From DSSM01 sp964484125 (GTDB taxonomy: Bacteria > Bacteroidota > Ignavibacteria > Tepidaquicellales > Tepidaquicellaceae), in assembly GCA_964484125.1 (NCBI GenBank), contig CAZAEK010000001.1, positions 1-64,000 of the forward strand: a stretch of 64,000 nt of DNA. Direction: 5' to 3'. Below, piece after piece: positions 44,576 through 53,612 of the stretch. Position 1 is the stretch's first letter, and every line of letters starts with the position of its first letter. A program made the translations under genes and the position numbers. The notes beneath the pieces were generated by a model. It made no database searches. It had not been told where the DNA came from and worked only from the letters and a program-made list of their open reading frames with translations.

Positions 44576-45901
44576 ATGACCAAAACGAAAGTTATTATTA
44601 TGGGTGCTGCGGGAAGAGATTTTCACAATTTTAATGTCTATTACAGGAATAACCCGCAATTTGAAGTAGTTGCCTTTACTGCAACACAAATTCCTTATAT
44701 TGACGATAGAAAATATCCTGCCGCTCTTTGCGGGGATTTATATCCTGATGGAATTCCTATATTTCCTGAATCAGAAATTATCAATTTAATAAAAAAACAC
44801 AAGGTTGAAGAGGTTGTATTCTCATACTCAGATGTAACATTCAATTATGTTATGTCTAAAGGTGCTGAAGTAAATGCTGCAGGCGCCGCTTTCAAAATGT
44901 TAGGTTATGAACAGACTTCTCTAAAATCTTCTAAACCAGTTGTTGCAGTAGTTGCTGCCAGAACAGGCGCAGGTAAAAGTCAGACATCAAGACGCGTTAT
45001 TGAGATATTAATGGCTATGGGAAAGAAAGTTGTTGCTGTTAGACATCCTATGCCTTATGGTGATCTTGTCAAACAAAAAGTACAAAGGTTTGCAACAATT
45101 GAAGATTTAAAAAAGCACAATTGTACAATTGAGGAAATGGAAGAATACGAACCACACGTTTCGAGAGGAAATGTAATTTATGCCGGTATTGATTATGAAG
45201 CAATCTTAAGAGAAGCAGAAAAAGAAGCCGATGTAATTTTATGGGATGGCGGAAACAATGACATGCCTTTCTTCAAAGCTGATATTATAATTACTGTAGT
45301 TGATCCACACAGACCCGGACATGAATTAACATATTATCCGGGATATCAGAACCTGATTCTTGCAGATGTTGTAGTTATAAATAAGATTGATTCAGCAACC
45401 CCTGAAAATATTGCGAAAGTCAGAGAGAATATCAGAAAGGTTAATTCTAAAGCAGTAATAATAGACGCCGCTTCTCCTATTTCGTTTGAAAAGGAAAAAG
45501 ATTCAGATGTTATAAAAGGCAAGAATGTACTTGTAGTTGAAGATGGTCCGACTCTGACGCATGGCGAAATGAAATTCGGTGCCGGAGTTATTGCAGCCGA
45601 AAAATTTGGTGCGGCATCTTTAGTTGATCCAAGACCTTATGCAGTAAAATCAATTAGCGAAACATATAAAAAATATCCTGAAATCGGTATTCTTTTACCA
45701 GCAATGGGATACGGCGATGAGCAGATTAAAGACCTTGAAACCACAATTAATAAAGTACCATGTGATGCAGTTGTTATTGGTACCCCTATTGATCTGAGAA
45801 GAATTGTTGATATTAAGAAACCCGCAGTAAGAGTCTCTTATGACTTGCAGGAAATAGGAAAACCAGATATTGCAGATATTCTGAAAGGACTTAAATTCTG
45901 A
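44576..45901 (+). CDS. Cyclic 2,3-diphosphoglycerate synthetase-like P-loop protein
   Basis: A 441-residue protein from the ATG at 44576; a TTG 33 bases upstream is less likely. An N-terminal Rossmann-like domain begins KVIIMGAAGRDFHNFNVYYR. A P-loop ARTGAGKS lies at 128-135, with a guanine- or adenine-specific-like NKID near 265. It closely resembles the bacterial and archaeal proteins called cyclic 2,3-diphosphoglycerate synthetase or predicted GTPase. That enzyme makes the thermoprotectant cDPG in methanogens, but most bacterial copies have no tested function. TATATTTG at 44524-44531 may be its -7 promoter element. It is a single-gene unit between two terminators. Confidence 0.82.
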   Translation: MTKTKVIIMGAAGRDFHNFNVYYRNNPQFEVVAFTATQIPYIDDRKYPAALCGDLYPDGIPIFPESEIINLIKKHKVEEVVFSYSDVTFNYVMSKGAEVNAAGAAFKMLGYEQTSLKSSKPVVAVVAARTGAGKSQTSRRVIEILMAMGKKVVAVRHPMPYGDLVKQKVQRFATIEDLKKHNCTIEEMEEYEPHVSRGNVIYAGIDYEAILREAEKEADVILWDGGNNDMPFFKADIIITVVDPHRPGHELTYYPGYQNLILADVVVINKIDSATPENIAKVRENIRKVNSKAVIIDAASPISFEKEKDSDVIKGKNVLVVEDGPTLTHGEMKFGAGVIAAEKFGAASLVDPRPYAVKSISETYKKYPEIGILLPAMGYGDEQIKDLETTINKVPCDAVVIGTPIDLRRIVDIKKPAVRVSYDLQEIGKPDIADILKGLKF

Positions 45902-45925
45902 GAACGTTAAATTTTTAACATATAT

Positions 45926-45957
45926 AAAAAGGGCTGATAATTTCAGCCCTTTTTTTA
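45926..45957. terminator. Bidirectional terminator between the cDPG-synthetase-like gene and valS
   Basis: AAAAAGGGCTGA, a 5-base loop and TCAGCCCTTTTTTT form a strong hairpin with A and T tracts on both sides. It serves both converging genes, and the stop of valS lies within its T tract. Confidence 0.9.
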
Positions 45958-48603
45958 TTTAATACCTGTTATTTCTTTTAACTTGGCTATTTTTTCAAGC
46001 GTCTCTGATTTTTTCTGTTTCTCTGAATTAATCACCTGCTCTGACGCCTTTTCTAAAAAGTTCTGATTACTTAATTTCTTTTCAAGTCCTGATAAATAAT
46101 TTTCTAAATTTTTCAGCTCTTTAATATATTTTTCTCTTTGTTTTTCATCTAACTGCACATCTTCAAGATATAAATATATTTCAAAACCTGTTAATATCTT
46201 ACTCGCATATTTATCTTTATCTTCCGGAAGTTCTGTTAAAATATGTAATTCGCCAATTCCTGCAAGCTTCTTAATGTATTCTTCAAATATTTTAAGAAAT
46301 CTGTTCGCTGAATCTGAATCATATTTTATTATTATTCTTACATCTCTTTTCTTACCTAAATTGTTGTCAGTTTTGAGATTACGTATTCCTGTTACCAATT
46401 CCCTGAACATATCGAATTCAGACTCTGATTCAGGATTTATCAGATTTTCTGAAAGTATGGGAAATTCCTGATTGGAAATAGTTAAATCTTTCCTGCCGTC
46501 TTTTAGTAAATGCCATATTTCTTCAGACATATAAGGCATCGCTGGATGTATTAATTTTATTATTTTTTCATAAAGTTCAATTGCCCTGTCTATTATTATG
46601 ACAGCAGATTTTTCATTCAGGTCAATTTTATGTTTTAAAATTTCTATATACCAGTCACAGAAGTCATTCCATATAAAATTATATAACGATTTTGTATATT
46701 CATTAAGTCTGAAATTGTTCAGGTTAAACTCAATTTCTTTTAAAGTTGAATTTAAACGGCTGTTAATCCACTCATCAATAATATCATATTCTATTTTATT
46801 ACTGGAATACTTAGAATCGGATTCAATCTTTGTTTTAGTAAGAAGTAAAAATCTTCCTGCATTCCAGATTTTTGTAACAAAATTTCTTCCGATTTCTGTT
46901 TTCTCCTGGTCATATAAAACGTCATTTCCCAATGGAGCAAGATAAATTAAGGTGAATCTTAAAGCATCGGTTCCATATTTATCCATTACTTCGAGCGGAT
47001 CAGGTGAATTACCAAGAGTTTTTGACATTTTCCTGCCTTTACCGTCTCTTATTATAGAGTGAAAATAAACATCTTTAAAAGGTACTTCTTTCATATACTC
47101 CAGACCTGCCATTATCATTCTCGCAACCCATAGAAAAATTATATCGGCGGCTGTTGACAATAGATCTGTGGGATAAAATGCCTTCAGCAATTCATTATTT
47201 TTGTCTCTTACTGAGTTTTCCCATCCAAAAACACTAAATGGCCAGAGCCATGAAGAAAACCATGTATCAAGCACATCAGGATCCTGTGTCCAGTTCTCAA
47301 TATCTTTTGGGGGTATAGTCTCGCAATATATTTCGCCCGTTGTGTTGTGATACCAAATAGGTATCTGATGCCCCCACCAAAGTTGTCTTGATATACACCA
47401 ATCCCTGATATTTTCCATCCAGTGATTGTAAACTTTTATGTATCGTTCAGGATGAAATTTTATTTTACCTTCATTAACAGCTTTTAATGCCGGCTCTGCC
47501 ATTTTTTTCATATTAACAAACCACTGGTCAGAAAGTAATGGTTCAATCACTGCCTTTGATCTGTCTGCTATTGCAACGTTATGTGTATAATCCTCTTCTT
47601 TGATTAAAAGACCGGTTTCTTTAAGTTTCTCTACAGTTTTAATTCTACCTGTTTTTACATCAAGTCCGCAGAATTCTCCTGCAATTTCATTAAGTTTACA
47701 ATCTTCATCTAAAATATTTATCTGTTCTAGGTTGTGATTAGCTCCGACTTCGTAGTCATTAACATCATGCCCCGGGGTAATTTTTAAAGCACCGGTTCCG
47801 AATGAAATATCAACATATTTATCAGCAATAACAGGTACAATTCGGTTTATTAAAGGTACTCTAACCTTACTATTTATATATTTTTTATATCTTTTATCTT
47901 CTGGATTTACTGCAACCGCTGTGTCGCCGAACATTGTTTCTGGTCTCGTAGTTGCAACTGTTAAAAATTCTCCCGGGAATTCAATTGATTCATATTTAAT
48001 ATAATACAATTTATCTTTTTCTTCCCGATATATTATTTCATCGTCGCTTAACGCAGTTTTGCTTACCGGATCATAATTAATAATTCTTTTCCCTTTATAT
48101 ACCAAGCCTTTTTTGTATAAGTCAACAAAAACCTCTTTTACCGCTTTTGAAAGTCCTTCGTCTAATGTAAATCTCTCTTTTGACCAGTCAACTGACACGC
48201 CAAGTTTTCTAAGCTGTTCAAGAATAATTCCGCCATGTTTTTCTTTCCAGTCCCATATTTTTTTAAGAAATTCTTCACGTGTAAAATCATGTTTTGTTTT
48301 TCCTGCTTTAGCCAGATCTTTCTCAACCATCATTTGAGTCGAAATTCCTGCATGGTCAGTGCCAGGAACCCAGCAAACTTCAAAACCGCACATCCTTTTC
48401 CATCTGCAATAAATATCCTGTATTGTGTTATTCAATATGTGCCCTATATGAAGTATTCCTGTAACATTTGGTGGTGGGATTACTATTGAATATTTTGGTT
48501 TTTTACTTAAAGGGTCAGCTTTGTAGAACTGCTTTTCTTCCCAGAATTTTCTCCATTTAATTTCAGCTTCTGTAAAATTGTACTTTGCTGGTATTTCATT
48601 CAT
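45955..48603 (-). CDS. valS: Valyl-tRNA synthetase
   Basis: Class Ia synthetase of 882 residues that charges and proofreads tRNA-Val. The PNVTGILHIGH signature is at 45-55 and KMSKT near 524-528. The CP1 editing domain contains TTRPETMFGDTAVAV and DHAGISTQ lies near 103. The C-terminal coiled-coil arm ends the protein. It starts 1 base after the parA-like gene and is the last gene of a minus-strand row that begins with tRNA-Val. Confidence 0.97.
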   Translation of the reverse strand: MNEIPAKYNFTEAEIKWRKFWEEKQFYKADPLSKKPKYSIVIPPPNVTGILHIGHILNNTIQDIYCRWKRMCGFEVCWVPGTDHAGISTQMMVEKDLAKAGKTKHDFTREEFLKKIWDWKEKHGGIILEQLRKLGVSVDWSKERFTLDEGLSKAVKEVFVDLYKKGLVYKGKRIINYDPVSKTALSDDEIIYREEKDKLYYIKYESIEFPGEFLTVATTRPETMFGDTAVAVNPEDKRYKKYINSKVRVPLINRIVPVIADKYVDISFGTGALKITPGHDVNDYEVGANHNLEQINILDEDCKLNEIAGEFCGLDVKTGRIKTVEKLKETGLLIKEEDYTHNVAIADRSKAVIEPLLSDQWFVNMKKMAEPALKAVNEGKIKFHPERYIKVYNHWMENIRDWCISRQLWWGHQIPIWYHNTTGEIYCETIPPKDIENWTQDPDVLDTWFSSWLWPFSVFGWENSVRDKNNELLKAFYPTDLLSTAADIIFLWVARMIMAGLEYMKEVPFKDVYFHSIIRDGKGRKMSKTLGNSPDPLEVMDKYGTDALRFTLIYLAPLGNDVLYDQEKTEIGRNFVTKIWNAGRFLLLTKTKIESDSKYSSNKIEYDIIDEWINSRLNSTLKEIEFNLNNFRLNEYTKSLYNFIWNDFCDWYIEILKHKIDLNEKSAVIIIDRAIELYEKIIKLIHPAMPYMSEEIWHLLKDGRKDLTISNQEFPILSENLINPESESEFDMFRELVTGIRNLKTDNNLGKKRDVRIIIKYDSDSANRFLKIFEEYIKKLAGIGELHILTELPEDKDKYASKILTGFEIYLYLEDVQLDEKQREKYIKELKNLENYLSGLEKKLSNQNFLEKASEQVINSEKQKKSETLEKIAKLKEITGIK

Positions 48604-48604
48604 A

Positions 48605-49384
48605 TTATTTCTTATTAATTTTTTCGTTTTTTGATATTATTTCATAGGCAAGGTCAAGATATGCCAATGCTCCGACGGAATCAATTTTGTATAAACACAA
48701 TGGTTTTCCATAAAAAGTAGCTTCATTCAATAAATTTGAAGATGGAATCACGCTGTTAAGCATATATTGTTTGTATTTTAATTTCAGTTCTTTTTCTGAA
48801 ATTTCTGTTACCTTTGAATTTTTTTCATACATTGTGAAAACTATTCCTTCAATTGTTATATTCGGGTTAGAAGTATCACGTATCCAACTTACATAATTAA
48901 AAAGTTTATCAACTGCTTCCAAAGAAAGATGACCGCACTTTACCGGTACTAAAATTGAATCTGATGTGTTTAAAGCATTATTTGTTATTCCGCTCAGTAC
49001 AGGCGGACAGTCAATTATAATGTAATCATAATGGTTTCGTATTAACTTTAGAGAGTTCCTGAGAATAAGCTTATTTTCTGATGATTTAGCAAATTTTTCA
49101 TCAAGTCGTATAGAGCTTATATTTGAAGGTATAAAATTCAGATATTTCAGTTCTGTGTTATGAATTGCATAATGAATGGATTTAGTATGATTGAAAACAT
49201 CAGCCATACCTGCTTTTATTTTATTTGAAGTAAATCCGAGTGCAATTGCAGAAGCACCAAAAGGGTCTGCATCAATCAGTAAAGTTTTTTTCTCTGCAAC
49301 CGCGAGCGATGCGGATAAATTAACCGCAGTTGTTGTCTTCCCTACTCCACCTTTCGGAATGCAGACAGAAATAATTTTTCCCAT
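48605..49384 (-). CDS. ParA/Soj-like ATPase without ParB partner
   Basis: A 259-residue ParA/MinD-type ATPase. The deviant Walker A KGGVGKTT is at residues 11-18, with LLIDADPFGASAIAL near 36-50 and YIIIDCPPVLSG near 113. The structure is a complete ATPase domain with no helix-turn-helix extension, so it is the short, chromosomal or orphan type that can place protein complexes or DNA. No parB or centromere-like site is visible. It lies inside a housekeeping gene row between the FAH-family gene (2 bases) and valS (1 base). Confidence 0.85.
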   Translation of the reverse strand: MGKIISVCIPKGGVGKTTTAVNLSASLAVAEKKTLLIDADPFGASAIALGFTSNKIKAGMADVFNHTKSIHYAIHNTELKYLNFIPSNISSIRLDEKFAKSSENKLILRNSLKLIRNHYDYIIIDCPPVLSGITNNALNTSDSILVPVKCGHLSLEAVDKLFNYVSWIRDTSNPNITIEGIVFTMYEKNSKVTEISEKELKLKYKQYMLNSVIPSSNLLNEATFYGKPLCLYKIDSVGALAYLDLAYEIISKNEKINKK

Positions 49385-49386
49385 TA

Positions 49387-50064
49387 TTATTGAACTTTTA
49401 AATTTAAGGATACCAGACCTGATAAATTTGCAGAAATAATATCATTTGATTTTATCTGCCCTACTCCTGAAGGTGTACCTGTAAATATCAGATCACCTTC
49501 GCTTAATCCGAACATAAAAGAAATATAACTTACAATTTTTTCAATAGAAAAAATCATTTCTGAAGAATCCGCTTTCTGCATCAGTTCGCCATTTTTAAAC
49601 ATTTCAAAAGATAATCTTTCTGAAACAGGCAAATCCTCTTTTCTGATAAACTGTGAAACAGGAGCAGAGCCCCTAAAACCTTTTGAAGTAGTCCATGGTA
49701 GTCCTTTGGATTTTGCAACTGATTGTAAATCACGTAAGGTCAAATCTAATCCTATTCCGAAGCCATAAATATAATCGAAAGCTTCTTCTTCCGGAATATT
49801 GTATCCATCTTTGGATATCAGAACAACAATTTCTGTTTCATAATGCACATCCGATGATATAGGTTTACCATTCAAAAAAGGTAAACTAATATCTGAATTG
49901 TCTGAATTAAGAGATGAGTTTGGTTTTAAAAAGATTACAGGATTTTCAGGAATCTCTTTCCCTCCGAGCTCCTTTATATGCTCAGAATAGTTTTTTCCTA
50001 CACAATAAATATTATTCACCGGGAATTTAATATCCGTATTTAATATTTTTACAAAATGCTTCAT
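49387..50064 (-). CDS. Fumarylacetoacetate hydrolase family protein
   Basis: A 225-residue protein of the FAH superfamily. The opening YCVGKNYSEHIKELG and the metal-binding E-x-E pattern in HYETEIVVLI mark the family, as do DLTLRDLQ and the TGTPSGVG motif near 193. Length and layout fit the FAHD1/YcgM group (acylpyruvate hydrolase or oxaloacetate decarboxylase activity). The substrate is unknown. It overlaps pyrC by one base (TAATG). Confidence 0.88.
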   Translation of the reverse strand: MKHFVKILNTDIKFPVNNIYCVGKNYSEHIKELGGKEIPENPVIFLKPNSSLNSDNSDISLPFLNGKPISSDVHYETEIVVLISKDGYNIPEEEAFDYIYGFGIGLDLTLRDLQSVAKSKGLPWTTSKGFRGSAPVSQFIRKEDLPVSERLSFEMFKNGELMQKADSSEMIFSIEKIVSYISFMFGLSEGDLIFTGTPSGVGQIKSNDIISANLSGLVSLNLKVQ

Positions 50065-51344
50065 TACAATTCACTAAAATATATTTGATTATTATTTATT
50101 ACCGCATACGGCTTACATTTAACTTTAAATCCGTTAAAAGGCGTATTTTTACTTTTTGATTTGAATAATTTTTTATTTATAACCCACTGTTTATCCAAAT
50201 CGAGTATTGTTAAATTTGCTTTTTCTCCTGGGGCTATTTTTACCTGAGGAAGTCCTAATATTTTTCTTGGATTTTCTGTAAGCATTTCTGACATTCTTTC
50301 AAGAGTAATTATACCTGTTTCGACAAGATAAGTATAAGATAATCCTACCAGGGTTTCTAATCCTATAATTCCGAACGGTGCTGATTCAAATCCTTTTGAT
50401 TTTTCTTCTTCTGTATGTGGTGCATGGTCTGTGCATAAAACATCTATAGTGCCATCACGAAGTCCTTCCCAGATTTGTTCAATTGATTCAGATTCCCTTA
50501 ACGGGGGATTCATTTTTGCATTTGTTCCTTCAATTAAACATGCTTCATCTGTTAAAACAAAGTGATGAGGGCAGACTTCACAGGTAATTGAACTTTTTCC
50601 ATTTTTGGATTTTCTTACCAAATCAACTGTCCTTCCACATGATATATGCTGAATGTGATATCTTGAACCAGGTATATTCAAAGCTAATAAAATATCAGAG
50701 GAAACTACAGACGTTTCACTTGAACAGGATATTCCCTTCAGATTTAAAGACTTTGATACACGTCCGAGATTAATTACTCCACCATCTGTTAATCTGCTAT
50801 CCTCTGCATGTTGCAGCACAGGGAAATTATATTTTGCAGATTTTTCAAGTACTTCGAACATTACATCTTTATTAATAACTCCTGAACCATCGTCGGTAAG
50901 AGCTATTGCTCCTGAGTTCAGCAATTCTTCAACTTCTGATAATTCATTTCCATTGCGTCCTTTAGAAATACAGGCAGAGACCTCAATATCTAAAAGTTTG
51001 TTTTTTCCTCTATCTTTGAGTTTTCGGATAATATCCGGACTATCTATGGGAGGAGATGTATTAGGCATCATCAGAACTCCGGTTATTCCTCCATTCATTG
51101 CCGATAATGAACCTGTATCAATATCTTCTTTGTATTCCTGTCCTGGTTCCCTGAAATGAACATGCATATCAAAAAATCCGGGAAAACAGGTTTTACCTGA
51201 CATATTATATACTAAAAATTTTTCGGACACATTTTCTATTTTTCCGATTTTACTTATAATTCCTTTTTCAATCAGTATATCATAAGTTTGATTTTTATCG
51301 AAACCCTTATGAATTACAGATATGTTTTTAAGCAATATGTTCAT
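50064..51344 (-). CDS. pyrC: Dihydroorotase
   Basis: Third step of pyrimidine synthesis: closes carbamoyl-aspartate to dihydroorotate. The 426-residue protein has the zinc motif DMHVHFREPG near 58-67, later His residues in LQHAED and IQHISCG, and the Asp in CTDHAPHTEEEK near 300, as in type I dihydroorotases. The start is the ATG at 51344. A TTG 9 bases upstream would begin inside the tRNA-Val gene. Only two bases separate the ATG from the tRNA's discriminator base, so the leader is the tRNA itself. It overlaps the FAH-family gene by 1 base. Confidence 0.93.
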   Translation of the reverse strand: MNILLKNISVIHKGFDKNQTYDILIEKGIISKIGKIENVSEKFLVYNMSGKTCFPGFFDMHVHFREPGQEYKEDIDTGSLSAMNGGITGVLMMPNTSPPIDSPDIIRKLKDRGKNKLLDIEVSACISKGRNGNELSEVEELLNSGAIALTDDGSGVINKDVMFEVLEKSAKYNFPVLQHAEDSRLTDGGVINLGRVSKSLNLKGISCSSETSVVSSDILLALNIPGSRYHIQHISCGRTVDLVRKSKNGKSSITCEVCPHHFVLTDEACLIEGTNAKMNPPLRESESIEQIWEGLRDGTIDVLCTDHAPHTEEEKSKGFESAPFGIIGLETLVGLSYTYLVETGIITLERMSEMLTENPRKILGLPQVKIAPGEKANLTILDLDKQWVINKKLFKSKSKNTPFNGFKVKCKPYAVINNNQIYFSEL

Positions 51345-51346
51345 AG

Positions 51347-51420
51347 TGGGCAATAGAGGATTCGAACCTCTGACCTCTTCCGTGTGAAGGAAGCGCGCTA
51401 ACCAACTGTGCCAATTGCCC
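51347..51420 (-). tRNA. tRNA-Val (anticodon CAC)
   Basis: On the minus strand the acceptor arms GGGCAAT and ATTGCCC pair, the anticodon stem CTTCC/GGAAG encloses the loop TTCACAC, and the T-arm has GGTTCGAATCC. The anticodon CAC reads GUG, valine. The discriminator base is A; CCA is not encoded. The gene ends two bases before the dihydroorotase start codon, so pyrC must be transcribed through or from the tRNA. Confidence 0.95.
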
Positions 51421-51510
51421 TGAAACTTTAAAATAAGAATTGTACAATTAACTTAAAAAGTAATTTTTATTACCTGCAATTTCTCATGCAATAAATACTT
51501 ATATAAAAAA

Positions 51511-52293
51511 CTATCCAATCAAGAAATTCCAGAGAATTGCATCTAAAATCAGAATTGAAGCTGCAGAAATAACAAATGATTTAATTGTTGAAAGACCTAC
51601 GCCGTGAGCTCCTTCAGTAGTCTGGAAGCCAAAAAAACAACCAATTGAAGAGATTGAAACACCAAAAACAAGTGATTTTATAAATGCGGCATTGACATCT
51701 GCTATTTCGAATGATCCTCTGAATCCGTTAATAAAAGACGGTGATGGTACATCAAGGATATATACAGCAACTATATATGACCCAAGAATTGCTACAGTAC
51801 TTGCATAAATGACTAATACAGGTAAAAGTAACGTTGTTGCAACAATTCTTGGCATGGCAAGATATCTTATAGGATTTATTGCCATTGCCTCTAAGGCATC
51901 AATTTGCTCAGTAACTTTCATTGTTCCGAGCTGGGCTGAAATTGATGCCCCTACCCTACCAGCAAGAACAATAGCGCATAATACAGGTCCCAATTCGATT
52001 ATAATTGCTTTCGGAGTTGCTGAACCAATGATTGTCAGGGGCAGAATATCTGAGATCTGATATGCAACCTGCCATGACGATACTGCACCAGTGAACAAGC
52101 CGATAATTGAGACAAGTAACAATGAATTTACTCCAATATGCACCATTTGTTCCAAAATCAATTTTCTGCTTGTGAAAATCTGGGGAAGACTTTTTACGAC
52201 ACCATAAATCATCATTGAAAATTCTCCAAAAGAATAAAAGAAATATTCAATTTTTTTGTAAATGAATTTTGAAATTCTTACCGAGTAAAGCAT
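51511..52293 (-). CDS. MlaE-family ABC transporter permease
   Basis: A 260-residue membrane protein of the MlaE/YrbE (DUF140) family, the permease of the system that moves phospholipids between the membranes. Family marks are the IGLFTGAVSSWQVAYQISD, ELGPVLCAIVLAGRVGASISAQLGTMKVTEQIDALE (key residues E-L-G-P and G-A-x-x-A-E/Q) and a C-terminal hydrophobic end. About five membrane helices are seen. The partner ATPase (MlaF) and MCE-domain protein (MlaD) are not adjacent. It overlaps the CBS/CorC gene by 1 base. Confidence 0.9.
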   Translation of the reverse strand: MLYSVRISKFIYKKIEYFFYSFGEFSMMIYGVVKSLPQIFTSRKLILEQMVHIGVNSLLLVSIIGLFTGAVSSWQVAYQISDILPLTIIGSATPKAIIIELGPVLCAIVLAGRVGASISAQLGTMKVTEQIDALEAMAINPIRYLAMPRIVATTLLLPVLVIYASTVAILGSYIVAVYILDVPSPSFINGFRGSFEIADVNAAFIKSLVFGVSISSIGCFFGFQTTEGAHGVGLSTIKSFVISAASILILDAILWNFLIG

Positions 52294-53600
52294 TATGCCA
52301 TCCTTTGAATTTTTACCTGTAATAGTTTATTACCGGATTTTTTCATTATAGTAAATATTAAACCTTTGTAGTCAATTCTTTCGTATATATCAGGTATGTG
52401 TCCAGTAACGGTCTGAAGAAATCCGCTTAAGGTGTGATATTCATCTGTATCTACCGGGATGTCTGTATTAAATTTCTTATTGAAATCTTCTATAGGTATT
52501 CCCGGATTTACTAAAAATATTCCAAGCTTGTCTTTCTCTATGTTTCGTGTTTCTACATCATATTCGTCTTCAATTTCACCGACTATTTCTTCGATTATAT
52601 CTTCAAGAGTAATTAATCCTACTACTGCACCATGTTCATTGATTACAATACCAATATGTATGTGTTTTCTCTGAAAGTCTTTGAGGATTTCTCCAATATG
52701 TTTATTTTCCGGTACAAAATGTACCGTTCTGAGTATATCCTGCAATACGATAAGTCCTTTATGCTCTGCTGCGCTTATTAAATCTTTTGAATATAAAATA
52801 CCGATTATGTTATCTAAATCATTTTTATATACAGGTAGTCTCGAATATCCTTCATCTATTACTGTCTGTATTATTTTCTCTCTTGAGGATTCAATATCTA
52901 TAGCAACCATATTATTTCTCGGAACCATTATATCCTCTGCAGTTTTGTCATTAAAGTCAATTATTTTTTCAATTAACTGATGTTCTGTTGAATCAATAAC
53001 TCCTGTCTTCTTGCCTTCTGCGATGATATAACGAAGCTCCTCCTCGGATTGAACAATATCTTCTTTTAAATCTGTCTGAATACCAAATAACTTCAGAAAA
53101 AGCATTGCAGTCTTATTTAATATCCAGATAAAAGGTTTAAATATTCCGTAAAACAATTTAAACGGATATGCAAGCCACAGGGCTACGCTTTTTGAGAAAC
53201 GTATTGCAAATACCTTTGGTGCAAGTTCACCGAAAGATACAGTCAGATAGGTAATTAAACCAATGCCTAAAATAAACGATAAAGTTCCGGAAGAAGTATT
53301 ATCAATTCCGAAAAGGATAAAAAGAGGATTAAATAATTTTGTAAATATATCTTCACCAATCCACCCAAGTAATAGATTTATAGCAGTTATTCCTAGTTGA
53401 GCCGCTGATATATATCTGTCAACATTTTGCTTAATTGATTTGAGAGCAAGAGCTTTCTTGTCACCTTTTTCAATTAAATAAGCAATTTCTGAATTTCTCA
53501 CCCTGATGATGGAATATTCAATTGCTACAAAAAGTGCATTAAAAAAAACAAGTAAAAATACGATTATGGAATCAAAGAAAAATTCTTTTAATATATCCAT
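52293..53600 (-). CDS. CNNM/CorC-HlyC family membrane protein with CBS domains
   Basis: A 435-residue protein with an N-terminal DUF21/CNNM membrane domain of four helices (about 1-180). A CBS pair follows (about 205-335, VPRNNMVAIDIES and GLITLEDIIEEIVGEIEDE). The C-terminal CorC_HlyC domain ends the protein (LSGFLQTVTGHIPDIYE). Members are linked to magnesium or cobalt efflux; older names call them hemolysins. It follows nuoI by 12 bases on the minus strand and overlaps the MlaE gene. Confidence 0.92.
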   Translation of the reverse strand: MDILKEFFFDSIIVFLLVFFNALFVAIEYSIIRVRNSEIAYLIEKGDKKALALKSIKQNVDRYISAAQLGITAINLLLGWIGEDIFTKLFNPLFILFGIDNTSSGTLSFILGIGLITYLTVSFGELAPKVFAIRFSKSVALWLAYPFKLFYGIFKPFIWILNKTAMLFLKLFGIQTDLKEDIVQSEEELRYIIAEGKKTGVIDSTEHQLIEKIIDFNDKTAEDIMVPRNNMVAIDIESSREKIIQTVIDEGYSRLPVYKNDLDNIIGILYSKDLISAAEHKGLIVLQDILRTVHFVPENKHIGEILKDFQRKHIHIGIVINEHGAVVGLITLEDIIEEIVGEIEDEYDVETRNIEKDKLGIFLVNPGIPIEDFNKKFNTDIPVDTDEYHTLSGFLQTVTGHIPDIYERIDYKGLIFTIMKKSGNKLLQVKIQRMA

Positions 53601-53612
53601 CTATTTATCTGT

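Noticed and set aside
51345..51353. TTG start for pyrC at 51353
   Set aside because: It lies inside the tRNA-Val gene. The ATG at 51344 is next to the tRNA end and gives the normal N-terminus.
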